From contig OY821521.1 of the NCBI GenBank assembly GCA_963682025.1, forward strand, positions 195,869,026 through 195,933,025: DNA of 64,000 nucleotides, in the 5' to 3' direction. This stretch comes from Cordilura impudica. Lineage: Eukaryota; Arthropoda; Insecta; Diptera; Scathophagidae. Both the position numbers and the translations under genes were made by a program. The notes under the pieces were generated by a model. That model did no database searches, was not told the origin of the DNA, and worked only from the letters and a program-made list of their open reading frames with translations. Shown here piece by piece: positions 1-11,776 of the stretch; positions within the stretch are counted from its first letter, which is position 1, and each line of letters opens with the position of its first letter.

Positions 1-320
1 AATTCACAATCCAAGCCTTTTTAAATATCGATTGCGTTATTGTCGTTATTGTCGTTATTGTGGTTATTGGTTTATGTCCAAAATTATTTTTCAATTCAAC
101 ACAGGGCTTTTCATATAGAATTTTTGCAAACACATTAAAAAATTTAATAAACACACACACACCAATGTCTAATTTTGTGTATGTGTTATTGGCAACTTTA
201 AAAGGATTTTACTCCAAAAAATTTAAAAATGTAGAAATCTGTAAATCTGGTGGACGGCTAAAAAGAAATACCTTTCACATAAGATATGTCTTGTCAAAAT
301 CGGGGTAAAACTGACAAAGT
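1..320 (-). mobile_element. Helitron fragment, non-autonomous
   Basis: It shares the internal landmarks of the complete Helitrons in this window: a run of hexanucleotide-like aacacacacac, the ctaaaaagaaatacctttca motif and the caaaatcggg motif. The 3' end lies outside the window and the 5' TC terminus has decayed. The sequence that follows (about 350-470) is also found next to the Helitron at 60.9 kb. The 82-residue open frame inside is repeat sequence, not a gene. Confidence 0.7.
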
Positions 321-1315
321 TACATAAGTCCTATTACTTGGATTTATTAATAAAAATTATTTATTTAAGCCTTAGCTACAATTTTTCTGAAGAATGAAAT
401 GAGATATCATTACTGGTTCTTGAGTAATAAGGTAAGACAAATATATAAAAGGGTCATACAGAAAAAGCCTGAGAGCACCAAAGCCTTCCACCCTGACTTT
501 GTATTTCGCATACCCGAGACAATGACGTCGGAACTGTTCCTTAGTGTCATTAATTAGATAGAGTCATAAAGACTCTGAGTCGTCGCATTCGTAATCGAAA
601 TTTTTCGATCGAAATTATTTTTTTGTTTTCCAAAATAAATTACTGAGAATAATTTTGCTCTATCACAGTTAACGAAACATGGCCCCTAGTTAAGAATTAC
701 AGTGAATCCGTCCATCTTCTGTATATAATAAAAATTTAGATTGATTTTACTCAATATCGAATGCAGCGTTTAGCCCCCAGATCTAACAAATTACTAAATT
801 TCTATGAAATTGTCAGCTTTATTTTTCGGATTTTTACTGCGTGAAGTATTTGGTATAAAAACTGAGGTTTGCCCTTAGTTTTTTGGGATCAAAAATTATT
901 TTTTCATAAAAATTAGCTACAAAAATTAAACAAATATTTGTATTTTTTTTTAAAGAAATTAATCATTCAAAAAGCCTTTTTCGTTTTAGAAATTAATCTT
1001 TTATATTTTTGTCTAAATCAGTAGTACACTCATAAATTTAAAGTTAGCAGTTTGTGGTTTAATCACTTAGATTTTAAATAAAAAATATTTTATCTGTTTC
1101 TATAGTTATTTAATACGAAGTACTAAACTTGACGTATATTTTTTTCGGTGCCTTTTAGTTATTTAAAATTAAACTACATTAGCTGCTTTTTTTTAAAGTA
1201 GTTTCCATGTTGTATTTTTTGCCTTTTCAATTAAAAGAAAATATAATTAATTCATTCTTTCTTCTAAAAATTTGTTTTGTATTCAAATTAATTGTATGAA
1301 TCTGAATTTGTATGT
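321..1315. other. AT-rich noncoding DNA
   Basis: No credible reading frame or RNA gene is visible. Bases about 350-470 match the right flank of the Helitron at 60,529-60,896 (shared words ttatttaagccttagc and gaagaatgaaatgagat), so this part belongs to a dispersed repeat. The rest looks like decayed intergenic or intronic sequence. Confidence 0.5.
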
Positions 1316-1319
1316 TAAC

Positions 1320-1840
1320 GTTTACAACATGTTGCCAATAAAGATGTTTATAAACTTTGTTGAGCTTTACCTTGTGTTATTTCAAAAAAAAAAAAAAAAA
1401 AATAAAAACACATTTTAAATCGTTTATTTTTTATTGTTTTTTATAATTATTTTTACTACATCGTCAGTTTTTTTTTAATCTAACTGAATAGGTTATAATT
1501 CGTTTAAAAGCATTTTCAGTTAATTTTAAATAAATTTGGTAAAAAAAATGGTTTATATCGTCTCCTTTTTCACTACCTTTGATGGATCGAAATAACTGGC
1601 AAAAAATAATTTATTTTTTTCAAATGCTTTTTTGCGGATTCGTTTTTCACTCCCAAAAATGAGATTGAAAAAATTTTTCGTTTAAATTAATGAAAGTTGC
1701 ACTCAAAACATTGCTGTAGCAACATGTTGCTAAGTTCACATTCAAACCAAATTGTATTTTAATAAATATTTTTAGAAAATGTAATTAATCAATTTTAAGC
1801 ATATTTTATGCCAGTAACTAATAACGATTTCTTAGTTTGT
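1320..1840. repeat. Dispersed AT-rich repeat, copy 1
   Basis: The words caacatgttgc, cgtcagttttt and ggttt...ttttcactc recur here, at 2,225-2,575, in inverted form at 2,815-3,220, and at about 4,235-4,350. This suggests several copies of one foldback-type repeat family. Boundaries are approximate and no coding capacity is visible. Confidence 0.5.
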
Positions 1841-2081
1841 TAGATTTGTAGTAATTTTTCAGACATATTGCAATTAATACTGTAATTAATATGCAAATTT
1901 TAATTTTGTTTCAATGGTGCGTGGTAGAGAAGAAGAAAGCATATACTATTTCAAAAATTCATAACTACACTAAATTCTTAATCGGACCGGTTTCTGGCAT
2001 TTCAGCCTTCATCAACGATTGTGATAATTGTTATGTTGTAATTGAATATATTGTTTCTATGCGAAATTTTTTCTACTTAGG

Positions 2082-2180
2082 GCGGCCGTGAGGTTTGAAC
2101 CGTGAACTTTCACATACACTCGTACTTGCACTTTTTGGTCAGCGCTTTAACACACTCAGCTAAAGTCAGGCCTACGAGCA
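2082..2180 (-). repeat. Possible tRNA-derived SINE head or tRNA relic
   Basis: Read on the minus strand there is an A-box-like tagctgagtgtgttaaagcg followed about 50 bases later by a B-box-like ggttcaaacc. Together these resemble an RNA polymerase III internal promoter. The acceptor arms do not pair as in a tRNA and the A-to-B spacing is long, so it is not a functional tRNA. A SINE head is possible but I see no second copy in the window. Confidence 0.3.
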
Positions 2181-2224
2181 GTGTGGTTAAGAATCAGTTT
2201 TCATACCATACAGCTTTTACTTCG

Positions 2225-3180
2225 TATTTATTTCAGAAGATATAACTCTGTCCAAATAAACAATCGTTATTTTTGAATTTTTTAATATTTTTCCATTTTT
2301 GAGTTATTTTTATTACTTCGTCAGTTGTTTTCGTGTCTGGTGTTTTTAAAATTAAATGAAATAAATAAATTTATTATTATAAAATTTGTTTCCCGTTAAT
2401 TTTATTTACAAAATTTTTTGAGTGTACTTAACAAAAATTGCTTTTAATTAAAAAAATATATATATATAATCGGTTTCTTTTTTCATTCGAAAATTGAGAT
2501 TAAAAAAAATTCACAAAAAATGTCGCATTTTGGTTGAATTTTTTTCGAAAAGAGAATTTTTTTTTTTATTCTTAATTAAGAGCAACCTTATCTAATACAT
2601 CAATCGAAAGGTCTCAAAGTGATGTATTATTAAAATGGAAAATTTTTTTGATTATTATCCTCGTTGAAGAAATAGGGTGAAAAATTAAAAAAAGGGGAAC
2701 AATAGGGAAATATTCTCACACTATGACCTGCAAGGAGTCAAGGGCTGCAATTTTTTGCGACTTACGAGGGCTCGATTTTCGTATCTTTTGATTGAATTAA
2801 GGTTGCTCTTAATTCTGAATATATAAAAAACTGCACTTTTGGAAAAAAAAAAATGCAAATAAAAGAAAACGGCTTTAGTTGACAAAAGTTATACTCAAAA
2901 ATTTTTTTGCTAAAATTAACTGAAGATGCTTATTAAAAATAAAAGATTATTTATTAAAAAACTGGTCTATTAGATTTTCAGTTAAATCGAATCCAAAGAA
3001 TTTTAATTTATTTTTATACATCAAAAAAACAACTGTCGAAAAAGGAAAAAACAACAAACAAACAAATAATCATATTTATTGTTTGACAAAATTAACAAGA
3101 CAAAAAAAGAAAAAACGATTTTAAATGTTTGTTATTCTCTTTTGAAATAACACAAGCTAAGACTTTATGAACTATATAAA
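2225..3180. repeat. Large imperfect palindrome (foldback-type repeat)
   Basis: Bases about 2,225-2,575 and about 2,815-3,180 are imperfect inverted copies of each other. Examples are cgtcagttg against caactgtcg, and gttaattttat against aaaattaac. The centre is occupied by the TTAA-flanked element at 2,580-2,808. No coding capacity is visible. Confidence 0.6.
2580..2808. mobile_element. piggyBac-type MITE with TTAA target duplication
   Basis: The 229-bp element has terminal inverted repeats GAGCAACCTTA and TAAGGTTGCTC. It is flanked directly by TTAA at 2,576-2,579 and 2,809-2,812. TTAA duplication is the hallmark of piggyBac integration, so it was probably mobilised by such a transposase. It encodes nothing. 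It sits at the centre of a larger palindrome. Confidence 0.75.
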
Positions 3181-3339
3181 CATCTGTTGTAGCAATATGC
3201 TGATAACTCTCTCATTAAAATTTTGATACATACCAGTATGAATTTAAATCAAATTTTTTTAGAAAAAATAATAAATAAATGTTAAGAATATTAGTAGAAA
3301 TTGAAAAGAAAAAAAAATACAAAACAAAAAATATTGGCA

Positions 3340-3725
3340 AAAAAAAAATGTTGATAAACATTTAATAACGTTTTTAAACATTAAACAATGTTTATAAATA
3401 AACAATAAACAATAAATAATAAGCAATGTTGATAAACATTAAAAATGTTTTCTTGGAATTGAAAAAAAAACCAAAATGGAAAATATAGACAAAAAAAAAC
3501 CATGTTGATAGAAATTAAACAATGTTTCGAAGCATCATACATTGTTTATAAATACAAAACAATGTTGGTAAACATTAAACAATGCTTGAAAGCATCATAC
3601 GATGTTTATAAATACAATACAATATTGATAAACATTAACAATATTTTTAAACATTCGACAGTGTTGCTAAACATCAAAAAATGCTGATAAACATTAAAAA
3701 ATTGTATTAAACGTTGTTGATGAAA
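3340..3725. repeat. Degenerate tandem array, ~65-bp unit
   Basis: The motif acaatgttgataaacattaa recurs about every 65 bases, together with gcatcatac...tgtttataaatac. The 61-residue open frame at 3,502-3,687 is a translation of this array: its two halves are near-repeats of each other. I do not regard it as a gene. Confidence 0.7.
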
Positions 3726-4378
3726 AAAATCATAAAAAATAGAACCCCTCAGTTTTCCATGCTGAAATTTATACAATATGTGGGAATATAACTGAATTTA
3801 AAAAAATATATGGGTGGGCTGATTGTGAAACATAAATGTTATAAATACAAAAAGTGGTGCCAAATTATTATATTAATTATACTTAGAAAATAGTTAATTT
3901 AATATATAGTGGCTCGTTGCAAAGGTTTTTGGCTATAAACTCCCATTCTATATTTCCAAGCATTTTTTTAAGAGATCCTGCAAGTTTCAGGATGTCAAAA
4001 AGATGGGTCTATTTTATACGATTTTTTAACCTTACTCATTAAAATTTAAATCCACTCCGGTAATATGAATTGAATTCAAATTGTATATAAGCAAACTTGT
4101 TTTTTATAAAAAAGAATAAATCCATTTTAATATTTTTTGAAATTAAAAAAAAAAATAATACAAAACAAGAAATACAGTCAAAAAAATTTATTATAAAGTT
4201 CAATTTTAAATAATGAAACTGAATTGAAAGCTTTATAAACTATACAAACATTTGTTGCAGCAACATGTTGATAACGTTATCATTCAAATTCAGATACATA
4301 CAACAAATGTGATTTGAAAACAATTTGCATTTAAACAAATATTTTGAGAACAATGATTAAATCAATTTTAAGAATAAA
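3726..4378. other. AT-rich noncoding DNA
   Basis: No gene is seen. Bases about 4,235-4,350 are another copy of the repeat at 1,700-1,840 (tgttgcagcaacatgttg). Confidence 0.45.
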
Positions 4379-4732
4379 TCTATAATAATTAATATTTGGC
4401 TAGGCGATTTCTTGTGACTGATTTTTTGTTCTACTGTTTTATCCCGATTTTGACCAAACGTTTATTATTTGAAAGGTATTTCTTTTTAGCCGTTTTGCAG
4501 ATTAAATTGTAAATTGAATTTAAAGTTGCTACTAACACATACATAAAATTATACCATGCTATGTGTGTGTTTATTAAATTTGTTATTGTATTTGTAATAA
4601 AAATGAGTTTGTTTTTTGTGTTGATTTGTGAATTGGCTATAATTGATTAGCATAACTTTAGGGTCTTTATTTGATGAAATAATAAAATTTCCTAGTATTT
4701 GCACTCGAATTTCGAGGGCTGGAATCTGCTAG
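4379..4732 (+). mobile_element. Non-autonomous Helitron
   Basis: It begins TCTATAATAATT, the canonical Helitron 5' end, and finishes with a hairpin (gcactcgaat/ttcgagggc) about 10 bases before the terminal CTAG, with a host T following. The flanks fit insertion between A and T without target duplication. At about 354 bp it has no Rep/helicase coding capacity. It is the cleanest reference copy in the window. Confidence 0.85.
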
Positions 4733-5055
4733 TATGTTTTAAATATCATTAAATATTTTTTAAATTGAAAAGAAAGAAAATACATATAAAACGGAAAATA
4801 TATTTTAAAAAAATTATCATTAAGATCAATTTTAAATAACAAAACGACTCCAAAAGGAATTTTATTAACTTGAAATAAATAACTCCTTCAAACGCGGAAA
4901 TAATGAAAAATAAATTAATAAAAATGAAATTAATAAAAACTGATATTGAGCCTGAAGAAATTATTTATTTCAAATTAAAACATAAAGGTCGAATAAAAAT
5001 ACCTTTTATGGAATTTTATTAAGTTTAGTACTCTTTTTTAAAATAATTATAATAA

Positions 5056-5496
5056 CTAGTATAGCCCAGCACTCGAAATTCGAGTGCAACTTCTAGGAAA
5101 TTGAATTTTTTCATTAAATTTTTTTCTTTTAATGTTTTTTTTTAATGTATATATATAAAAAATGTATGAATATTTAAATAAAACTAAACACAGGGCGTGT
5201 GATATACGATTATAATGAAACTCAATGAATTGTGAATTCGCTAAAATATATTAGCATACCTTTAGGCTCTTTTAGAATTATTAGATACATCTTTAAATCA
5301 ACAGGGTGTAACGAACTATTGTAAATATTTTATTTTATTTAATTTAATAAATTTTTAATACATATTATACATACATTTTATCATTCTGCACTTCTCCTCC
5401 ATATGAACTCTAACTTGCAAATTTTCACACTCCACCGTGCACGCATTTTACTTAAAATGGGTTAGATAAATTTTCCCTCACGTATTAATATATAGA
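5056..5496 (-). mobile_element. Non-autonomous Helitron, second 5' subtype
   Basis: Read on the minus strand it starts TCTATATATTAATACGTGAG, a different Helitron 5' end from the copy at 4.4 kb. It ends with the same hairpin (gcactcgaaattcgagtgc) and CTAG. The internal gctaaaa...ttagcatacctttaggctc block is shared with the copy at 48.5-49.3 kb. It has no coding capacity. Confidence 0.8.
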
Positions 5497-5736
5497 TTGA
5501 AAAAAAGTAAATATTTCTTGGACAAACAATGATTTTTTAACTTGATATTAAAAGTAACAAAAATTATTAAAACTGTTAAATTAAAAATTTTATAAGTGTA
5601 ATTCTCATTTAGATGATAATTTAAAAGACTTTTTTTAAGACAAAAAACGCTTGAAAAAATACCGTATATAACATATCCCTGATTTAGTAATAAAAGCGGC
5701 TAATGCTTTAGTTTTCAAGATTTATTGTAATTTTAA
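5497..5736. other. AT-rich spacer between Helitrons
   Basis: No gene, RNA or clear repeat is seen. Confidence 0.4.
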
Positions 5737-6266
5737 TCTATAATGTTTATAGGCTAGTCGATTTCTTGTGACCGATGTAACTTTGTCAGTTTTTAACTAA
5801 TTTTGACCAAACATACCTTATTTGAAAGGTATTTCTGTTTAGCTGTCCACAAAATTTACAGATTTGCACCGTTTGGACAATTTTCTTTAGTAAAATTCAT
5901 TTAAATTTGCTACATATATAAAATTATACAATGCTGTGTGTGTGTGTGTGTGTATGAAAAGCCCTGTGTTGAATTCTAAAATAATTTTGAATAACGACAA
6001 TAACGCAATCGAATTTCATTATAATAATTACATATCCCACGCCCTGTGCTGAATTGTGAATTGCCTAAAATTAGCATAACTTTAGGTGGCATACAAGGTG
6101 GTTCAAATTCATTTACGCTCTTATTTCTGTGTGTTCAACAAATATTTATAATGAAATAAATTTAATGAATTAAATAGATTAAAAAAATATTGAAAGAAAT
6201 AAATTGAATGAAAAAATAAAATCTCCTAGAATTTGCACTCGAATTTCGAGGGCTGGGAGTTGCTAG
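5737..6266 (+). mobile_element. Non-autonomous Helitron
   Basis: It begins TCTATAATGTTTATAGGCTAG and ends with a gcactcgaatttcgagggc hairpin followed by CTAG. It contains a (tg)n run near 5,936-5,952 and an internal ttagcataactttagg block. No protein is encoded. Its 3' third closely matches the Helitron at 39.4-39.8 kb, whose 5' end is of the other subtype. Confidence 0.82.
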
Positions 6267-6305
6267 TTATAATAATATCGGAATAAATAACTAAAATAAA
6301 ATAAA

Positions 6306-7000
6306 ACAAGTAAGAAAATTATAGTCGGTCTAGACCGACCAAGCCGTAACCTATAACATGCATGTTGAGAATTGGTCTTACAAAATTGGGTACAAAAAAA
6401 AAGCATAAACCAAATTTGAGTGGAGTTTTTATTCATTTTTTTTTTTGCCTTCGGATATGAAAAAGTTCATATCGGATGCTATATTTATACAGGGTCTAGG
6501 TCGCAAAATGAACCGATCCCGACCATATTTGGTAAAGTCACTTATATTTTGCAAAAATATATACAAACCAAATTTTAGAGAAATTTTTGGCATATCTTTG
6601 TTTTTTCATAGATTTAAGTAAAGATCGGGAAGACGTTCTTATGGGGGCTATGACTAAAAATTGTCCCATAGGGTTTATTTTTGGACTACTGATTAATGGA
6701 TGTAATAAACACACATACAAACTCAACTTGACCAAGATCTATATGATAATTTGGATCTTATGGCAATTTAATCCGGTCTCATAGGGGTCATTTGTATGGA
6801 GTCATGATCTGATCACAAACCGATTTTCGCCAAATTCAATGGTGTTCATCCGATGACCGATAAAAGCTAATATACCAAATTTCATTATAATATATTCAAT
6901 TTTGCGACCTGTAGTTGGATTAAAAGGCTTACGTGGACACACAGACGGACAGACATCGCTAAATAGACTCAGAAAGTGATTTCGAGTAGTTAAAAATATC
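6306..7000 (+). mobile_element. F2 repeat (DINE-like), right end missing
   Basis: It starts ACAAGTAAGAAAATTATAG followed by the palindrome gtcggtctagaccgac, and holds the conserved cagacggacagacatcgct tract. The terminal hairpin seen in complete copies (ataccctataccac...gtggtttgggtat) is absent. The conserved ~65-residue frames on both strands recur in other copies because the DNA is repeated, and they have no recognisable domain. Confidence 0.75.
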
Positions 7001-7215
7001 CGGATAAACTAAAGAAAATTAATCAGTTTTAATTGCAATTAAATCATGCGGAGAACATCAAAAAAACTTATTAAAAGGTCTCAACTTAATAGAAATTTCA
7101 TAAATTATAGTGTTTATACATATATATAAACGGAAAATTTTATTCATTATAAGTCGCAAATGTTGCTGTGTGCACACAGAGAAAAAAAAATTTACCAACC
7201 AAATAGTTCTAAACT
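7001..7215. repeat. Duplicated flank, copy 1
   Basis: This segment (cggataaactaaagaaaatt, then catgcggagaa, then ataagtcgcaaatgttgctg and cacacagag) recurs at 11,777-11,980. In both places it lies downstream of an F2 fragment, which points to a local duplication. The longest F1 element follows directly. Confidence 0.7.
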
Positions 7216-7219
7216 AAAA

Positions 7220-10200
7220 ACAAGTAAGAGTGTTAAATTCGGCTGTGCCGAATCTTTGATACCCTCCATCTCGGTTTGAGTATTGATAATAAATGTAAAC
7301 AAAGTATTTGAAAAAGTAAACAATTTGTTAAACTTAATACCAAATTATTTCAGCAAATTCTTTGGGTTGGTTTTCGTCTTTTCTATTATTTCGGTGTTTG
7401 ATTTTTGGTCATCGTGGTTGCTGTTCGGCATGCATTTAGGTTATATACCTATATGCATGCGTTTCCGGTTATATGACATAACTTCTCGTTTAATTTAGTT
7501 TTTGCTAATTAAATAGCTCGCCCTAACCTCCATTGCAAAGGTAATGGTTGTGTACTAAATCGTGCCAATTGGAGATGGCTGTATAGTTTCTTTTAACTGG
7601 CCAAATATTTCTTCATTGCGGCCATATACATAGGTCGGATGGAGTAACAAAATAATAACCAAAAAAAAGCTCTCTCAACTTTTTTATTAAAATATTGCCA
7701 TATTTGAAAAACACAGAGAATAAATTTATAATAATAAATAAATTAGGGATGCCAAACGCAAAAAACCAAATGTCCCAAACATTTTAAATAAAATAATTTG
7801 TTATCTTTATTTTCTGAAAAACTTGAAATTTTCATCCAAAAAAAATTTTTAAAATTTATATATAAATAACATTGACATCAAATTGCGTTTATTTATGTAA
7901 CAATTTTTATGTTCGCAATTCTTAAATATCATTTGACGTTTTCTAAAATTCATTGAATTTAAATTAATGTTTTCTGTAGTGTGATTCTGTAAGTTTCAAC
8001 GATCCGAAAATCGCAAAATATATCGACAGCTATTGTTGTTTACACTAAGGATTAAGTGATTCACTAAGTACATACATCTTAACGACAAATCTATTTTTCT
8101 ATTTATTTAAATTGTAAACGAGTGGCATCTCTGTCAAAATAAGCGAAAAACACAAAGAAGAATAGAAAAAAACAAATTACTTCGTGTTTACAGGATGATT
8201 TTATGTTTATGTTTAATATCTTTATTTTTTTACTAATATTTCTGTGTATTTATTTGAAAATAAAATAATGAATTGAATATGCTATTTAATTTTTTTATTT
8301 ATATAAAAAAGTTTTTTAATAAAAGCAAAATATTTTCACTATTTTATGATTTTTATTTATGTATGACGACATTTCAACCTAAAAATTTAAGTTTTTATCG
8401 ATTGAATAAACAACACAAAAATGGTTGTCGTTTAGATAACAACAACAGCTGATTTTAACAATAGCGAACATTGTTTAAAAATTTTACTGATAATTTTGCA
8501 ATTTTCTTTTTTTAACGATTCGACTATCGTTAAAAGAAGTTACTGAATCGCGGTACTGAAAAGTTATTAATTTCTCCTGAATGGCAATATTTTTTTTAAA
8601 TGTAAAATTTTTTTAAATGTAACCACAGGTATTTGGTGTCTTTTTTTGGAATTTCAATTTGTGTTTAACGAATAAAATTTATATATTAAAGATGCAATTG
8701 ATGTCTTCTACATTTAAAATTATAATTTCCGACGTTTTGATATGATTTTCTGAAATTCAATTAATTGTAATTTATAATTGGAAATTTTAATTCCAGTTTT
8801 TAGAATTGATATTTTCTTAAATTTGAATGGAAAATTTAAAAAGTGCAATTTTGTATTTATGTGAATAATAATGCTTTAGTAATTATAAACAATTTTTAAA
8901 AATTAGATGTTATCGCAATCAGATATTTTGTAGGTAAAGCAGAATAATAACTCTATATAACTATGTAAAACTGTTTTGAAAGCAAAAAACTCATTGATGA
9001 ACTCGGTTACTCTATTTTGTAAAAACAAAAAAAGTTAATATGCCAAACTTATGTTCATATTTGTAACAGAATAATGAAATAAAAACGTATGAAATAAAAG
9101 ACCAGCCCGTGTATACTCTTAACATTGTTCTGTATGATATCTAGTCGAAAATATTGACATTCATGTTAAAATAGAAATAACTAATGCAAAGCTAATTAGA
9201 ACAAAAGTTGTGGCGCCATCTACTGTGGCATAGTCACGCTGAGCAAAATGAAGTGACACTCTGTTAATGCAAAAGAAATGTATTTTCCCCACAACAAAAT
9301 ATTGCAGAATTTTATGTAAATAAAATAATATACCGATTTATTTCTAACATGCAGTTATTATGGATATAATTACATATATAGAATATATGTATATTATTTG
9401 TAATATTTAATATGTGTATGTATGTATGTATGTTATTTTTATGTTTTTCTCTTTAAATAAATTAATACATAAAATTTTTTTTTTGCTAAATTTACATTGT
9501 TTTTTTTTAATAACAAACTACGTATTTTAGCATTATTTGCTTTAGATGTTGGTGAATTTCTACTCCCTTTATATTAACTCGTAGTGTCTGCTTGTCGAAA
9601 AAATTTTGGGTCGATTTCAACCCCTTTCCGTGACCCAATCGATCTGAAGCTTTGCAGGCACGCTCGTGGCAATGACAGAAATGATCTAATAAATTTTTTT
9701 AGTGATGCCAAAACAATGGAAACTTTTTAATTTTTCTACCAGATTTTATAAAAAAAATGTACAAAGGGTTAATTTTTATTATATTATTACCACAACGACC
9801 ACAAAAACAACAAGTCCAGCTATGACAACAACACAACATTTAGAATAACAACAACAACAATATAGAAACATCATATTTTTAATTTTTTTTAATTTTACAG
9901 AGATTTCCCTGGACCTTTTCCACCGATTTGAATGATTTTTGAAACAGAAGTTTTCCCATGAATTTGTTGAATCATTCTCACTAAAAATGATCACTGTAGC
10001 TACACTATTCAGGGCGCGATCGTGACAAGAACAACATAGAAAATTATATTTTTTCAAGACTATTTTTTAGTTCTTCATTCAAATCTCGGGCCCTAATCGA
10101 CCGATTTGGACGATTTTAAATAGCGAACTTTTCAGTATGTTAACGAATCAGTTTTTATGTCAACGAGCACCCTAGCTGCCCGATTGATGCCGTCATCGTG

Positions 10201-10360
10201 ATTTCCAGAGACGGACAGACGGACATCGCTATATCAACTCCAGTTGTTTTAAGGATCTCAAATATATATATTTTATAGGGTCCAAAATTTTTTTTCTAAT
10301 TATTACAAACGGAATGACAAACTTATATATACCCTCTGCACACTGGAGTGGAGGGTATAA
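7220..10360 (+). mobile_element. F1 repeat copy 1 (3.1 kb, DINE-like, noncoding)
   Basis: It starts ACAAGTAAGAGTGTTAAATT with the hairpin attcggctgtgccgaat. It ends with a GTCY-type tract (acggacagacggacatcgc), then acaaacggaatgacaaact and a terminal hairpin closing on gagggtata. The copies at 25.6 and 33.0 kb align over most of its length. A perfect-looking hairpin, gcatgcat...atgcatgc, lies at 7,429-7,461. The largest open frame is about 90 residues and has no known domain. The architecture suggests a Helentron-associated (DINE-1-like) element; this is inference. Confidence 0.7.
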
Positions 10361-10389
10361 ATAAATATCGGAATAAATAAGATGGAAAA

Positions 10390-11079
10390 TTAAGAAAATT
10401 TTAGTCGGTCTAGACCATGCATGTAGACAATTGGTCTTAGGTCCAAGTAATTGGGTGTAAAAAATAAGCATAAACCAAATTTGAGTGGAGTTTTTATTAA
10501 TTTTCTTGCCTTCGGATATGAAAAAGTTCATATCGGATGCTATATTTATATAGGGACTAGGTCGCAAAATGAACCGATCCCGACAATATTTGGTAAAGTC
10601 ACTTATGTTTTGCAAAAATATATACAAACCAAATTTGAGAAAAATCTGTGCAATATTTTTGTTTTTTGATAGATTTAAGTAAAGATCGGGAAGACGTTCT
10701 TATGGGGGCTATGACTAAGACTTGTCCTATAGGGTTTATTTTTGGACTACTGATTAATGGATTTAATAAACACACACACAAACCCAACTTGACCAAGATC
10801 TATATGATAATTTGGACCTTATGGCAATTTAAGTCGGTCTCATAGGAGTCATTTTTATGGAGACTAGATCTGAGCATGAACCGATTTTCACCAAATTCAA
10901 TGGTGTTCATCCTATGGCCGGTAGAAGCTTATATACCAAATTTCTTTAAAATATATTCATATTTGCGACCTGTAGTTGGATTAAAAGTTTACATGGACAC
11001 ACAGACGGACAGACATCGCTTAATAGACTCAGAAAGTGAGTCCGAGTAGTTAAAAATATCGACACAAAGTCATTATACA
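10390..11079 (+). mobile_element. F2 repeat fragment
   Basis: It carries the F2 landmarks: gtcggtctagacc, the gaaaaagttcatatcggatg block, aagatcgggaagacgttctt and the acagacggacagacatcgc tract. The first palindrome is shortened and the terminal hairpin is replaced by unrelated sequence after cacaaagtcattata. It resembles the copy at 6.3-7.0 kb more than the others, supporting local duplication. Confidence 0.75.
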
Positions 11080-11154
11080 ATGAAAATTTGTATTAATTTT
11101 TAAAGAAAGTTTAACTTTAATTTTTAACTTTAATTTTTAAAAGAAAGTTTAACT

Positions 11155-11690
11155 CGTACTCCCTGTCTGTCTGTCTGTCTGTCTGTCTGTCTTGGGTCAA
11201 CCCCATTCCTCCTTATCTAATTGATCTGAAACTTGGCCCATAGTCTTGCTGTGACTAAAGATTAATTTGGGGTAGTCACGCTTAGTCACGCGTGGTCACG
11301 CAAAGTCACGGAGTGATCTAAATGTCATTTCTCCTCATTCGATCGATCTGAAACTTGGTCCATACACTTGCTGTGAAAAAAAACTAACTTTGACTTAGTC
11401 ACACACAGTCACGCATGGTCACGCACAGTCACGGAGTGATCTAAATGTCATTTCTCCTCAGTCGATCGATCTGAATCTAGGTACATACACTTGCTGTGAA
11501 AAAAAGATTAACTTAGACATAGTCACGCATAGTCACGCACAGTCACGGAGTGATTTAAACCCCATTTCCCCTCATCCGATCGATCAGAAACTTTGTCCAT
11601 AGACTTATTGTGACCAAAGATTAATTTTAAAATAGTCACGCAAAGTCACGCACTGTCACGGAGAGATTCAAAACTCTTATGCATAAGGAA
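11155..11690 (+). repeat. Tandem array: GTCT microsatellite plus four ~120-bp units
   Basis: A (gtct)n tract at about 11,164-11,192 is followed by four imperfect units of roughly 115-125 bp. Each holds ccatttctcctca, tcgatcgatctgaaact, cttgctgtga and two to four agtcacgca steps. The first part of the unit resembles the F1 stretch near 9,605-9,680 (cccctttccgtgacccaatcgatctgaa), so it may be an amplified F1-derived segment. Confidence 0.75.
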
Positions 11691-11776
11691 AGGAAGAGTT
11701 TTAATAAAAACTTTATTTTTATGGGTTAGGTTATTTTTAATCATTTTTAAAAACTTAAAAGGAATTTTGATTCGGA

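Noticed and set aside
3502..3687. 61-residue frame with two similar halves
   Set aside because: It is produced by the ~65-bp tandem array.
6538..6784. Overlapping 65-residue frames on both strands that recur at 10.6 kb
   Set aside because: They recur only because the F2 DNA recurs; similar frames on both strands and no domain argue against coding.
11155..11690. CRISPR-like array
   Set aside because: Units are contiguous and imperfect with no unique spacers, and the sequence is eukaryotic.
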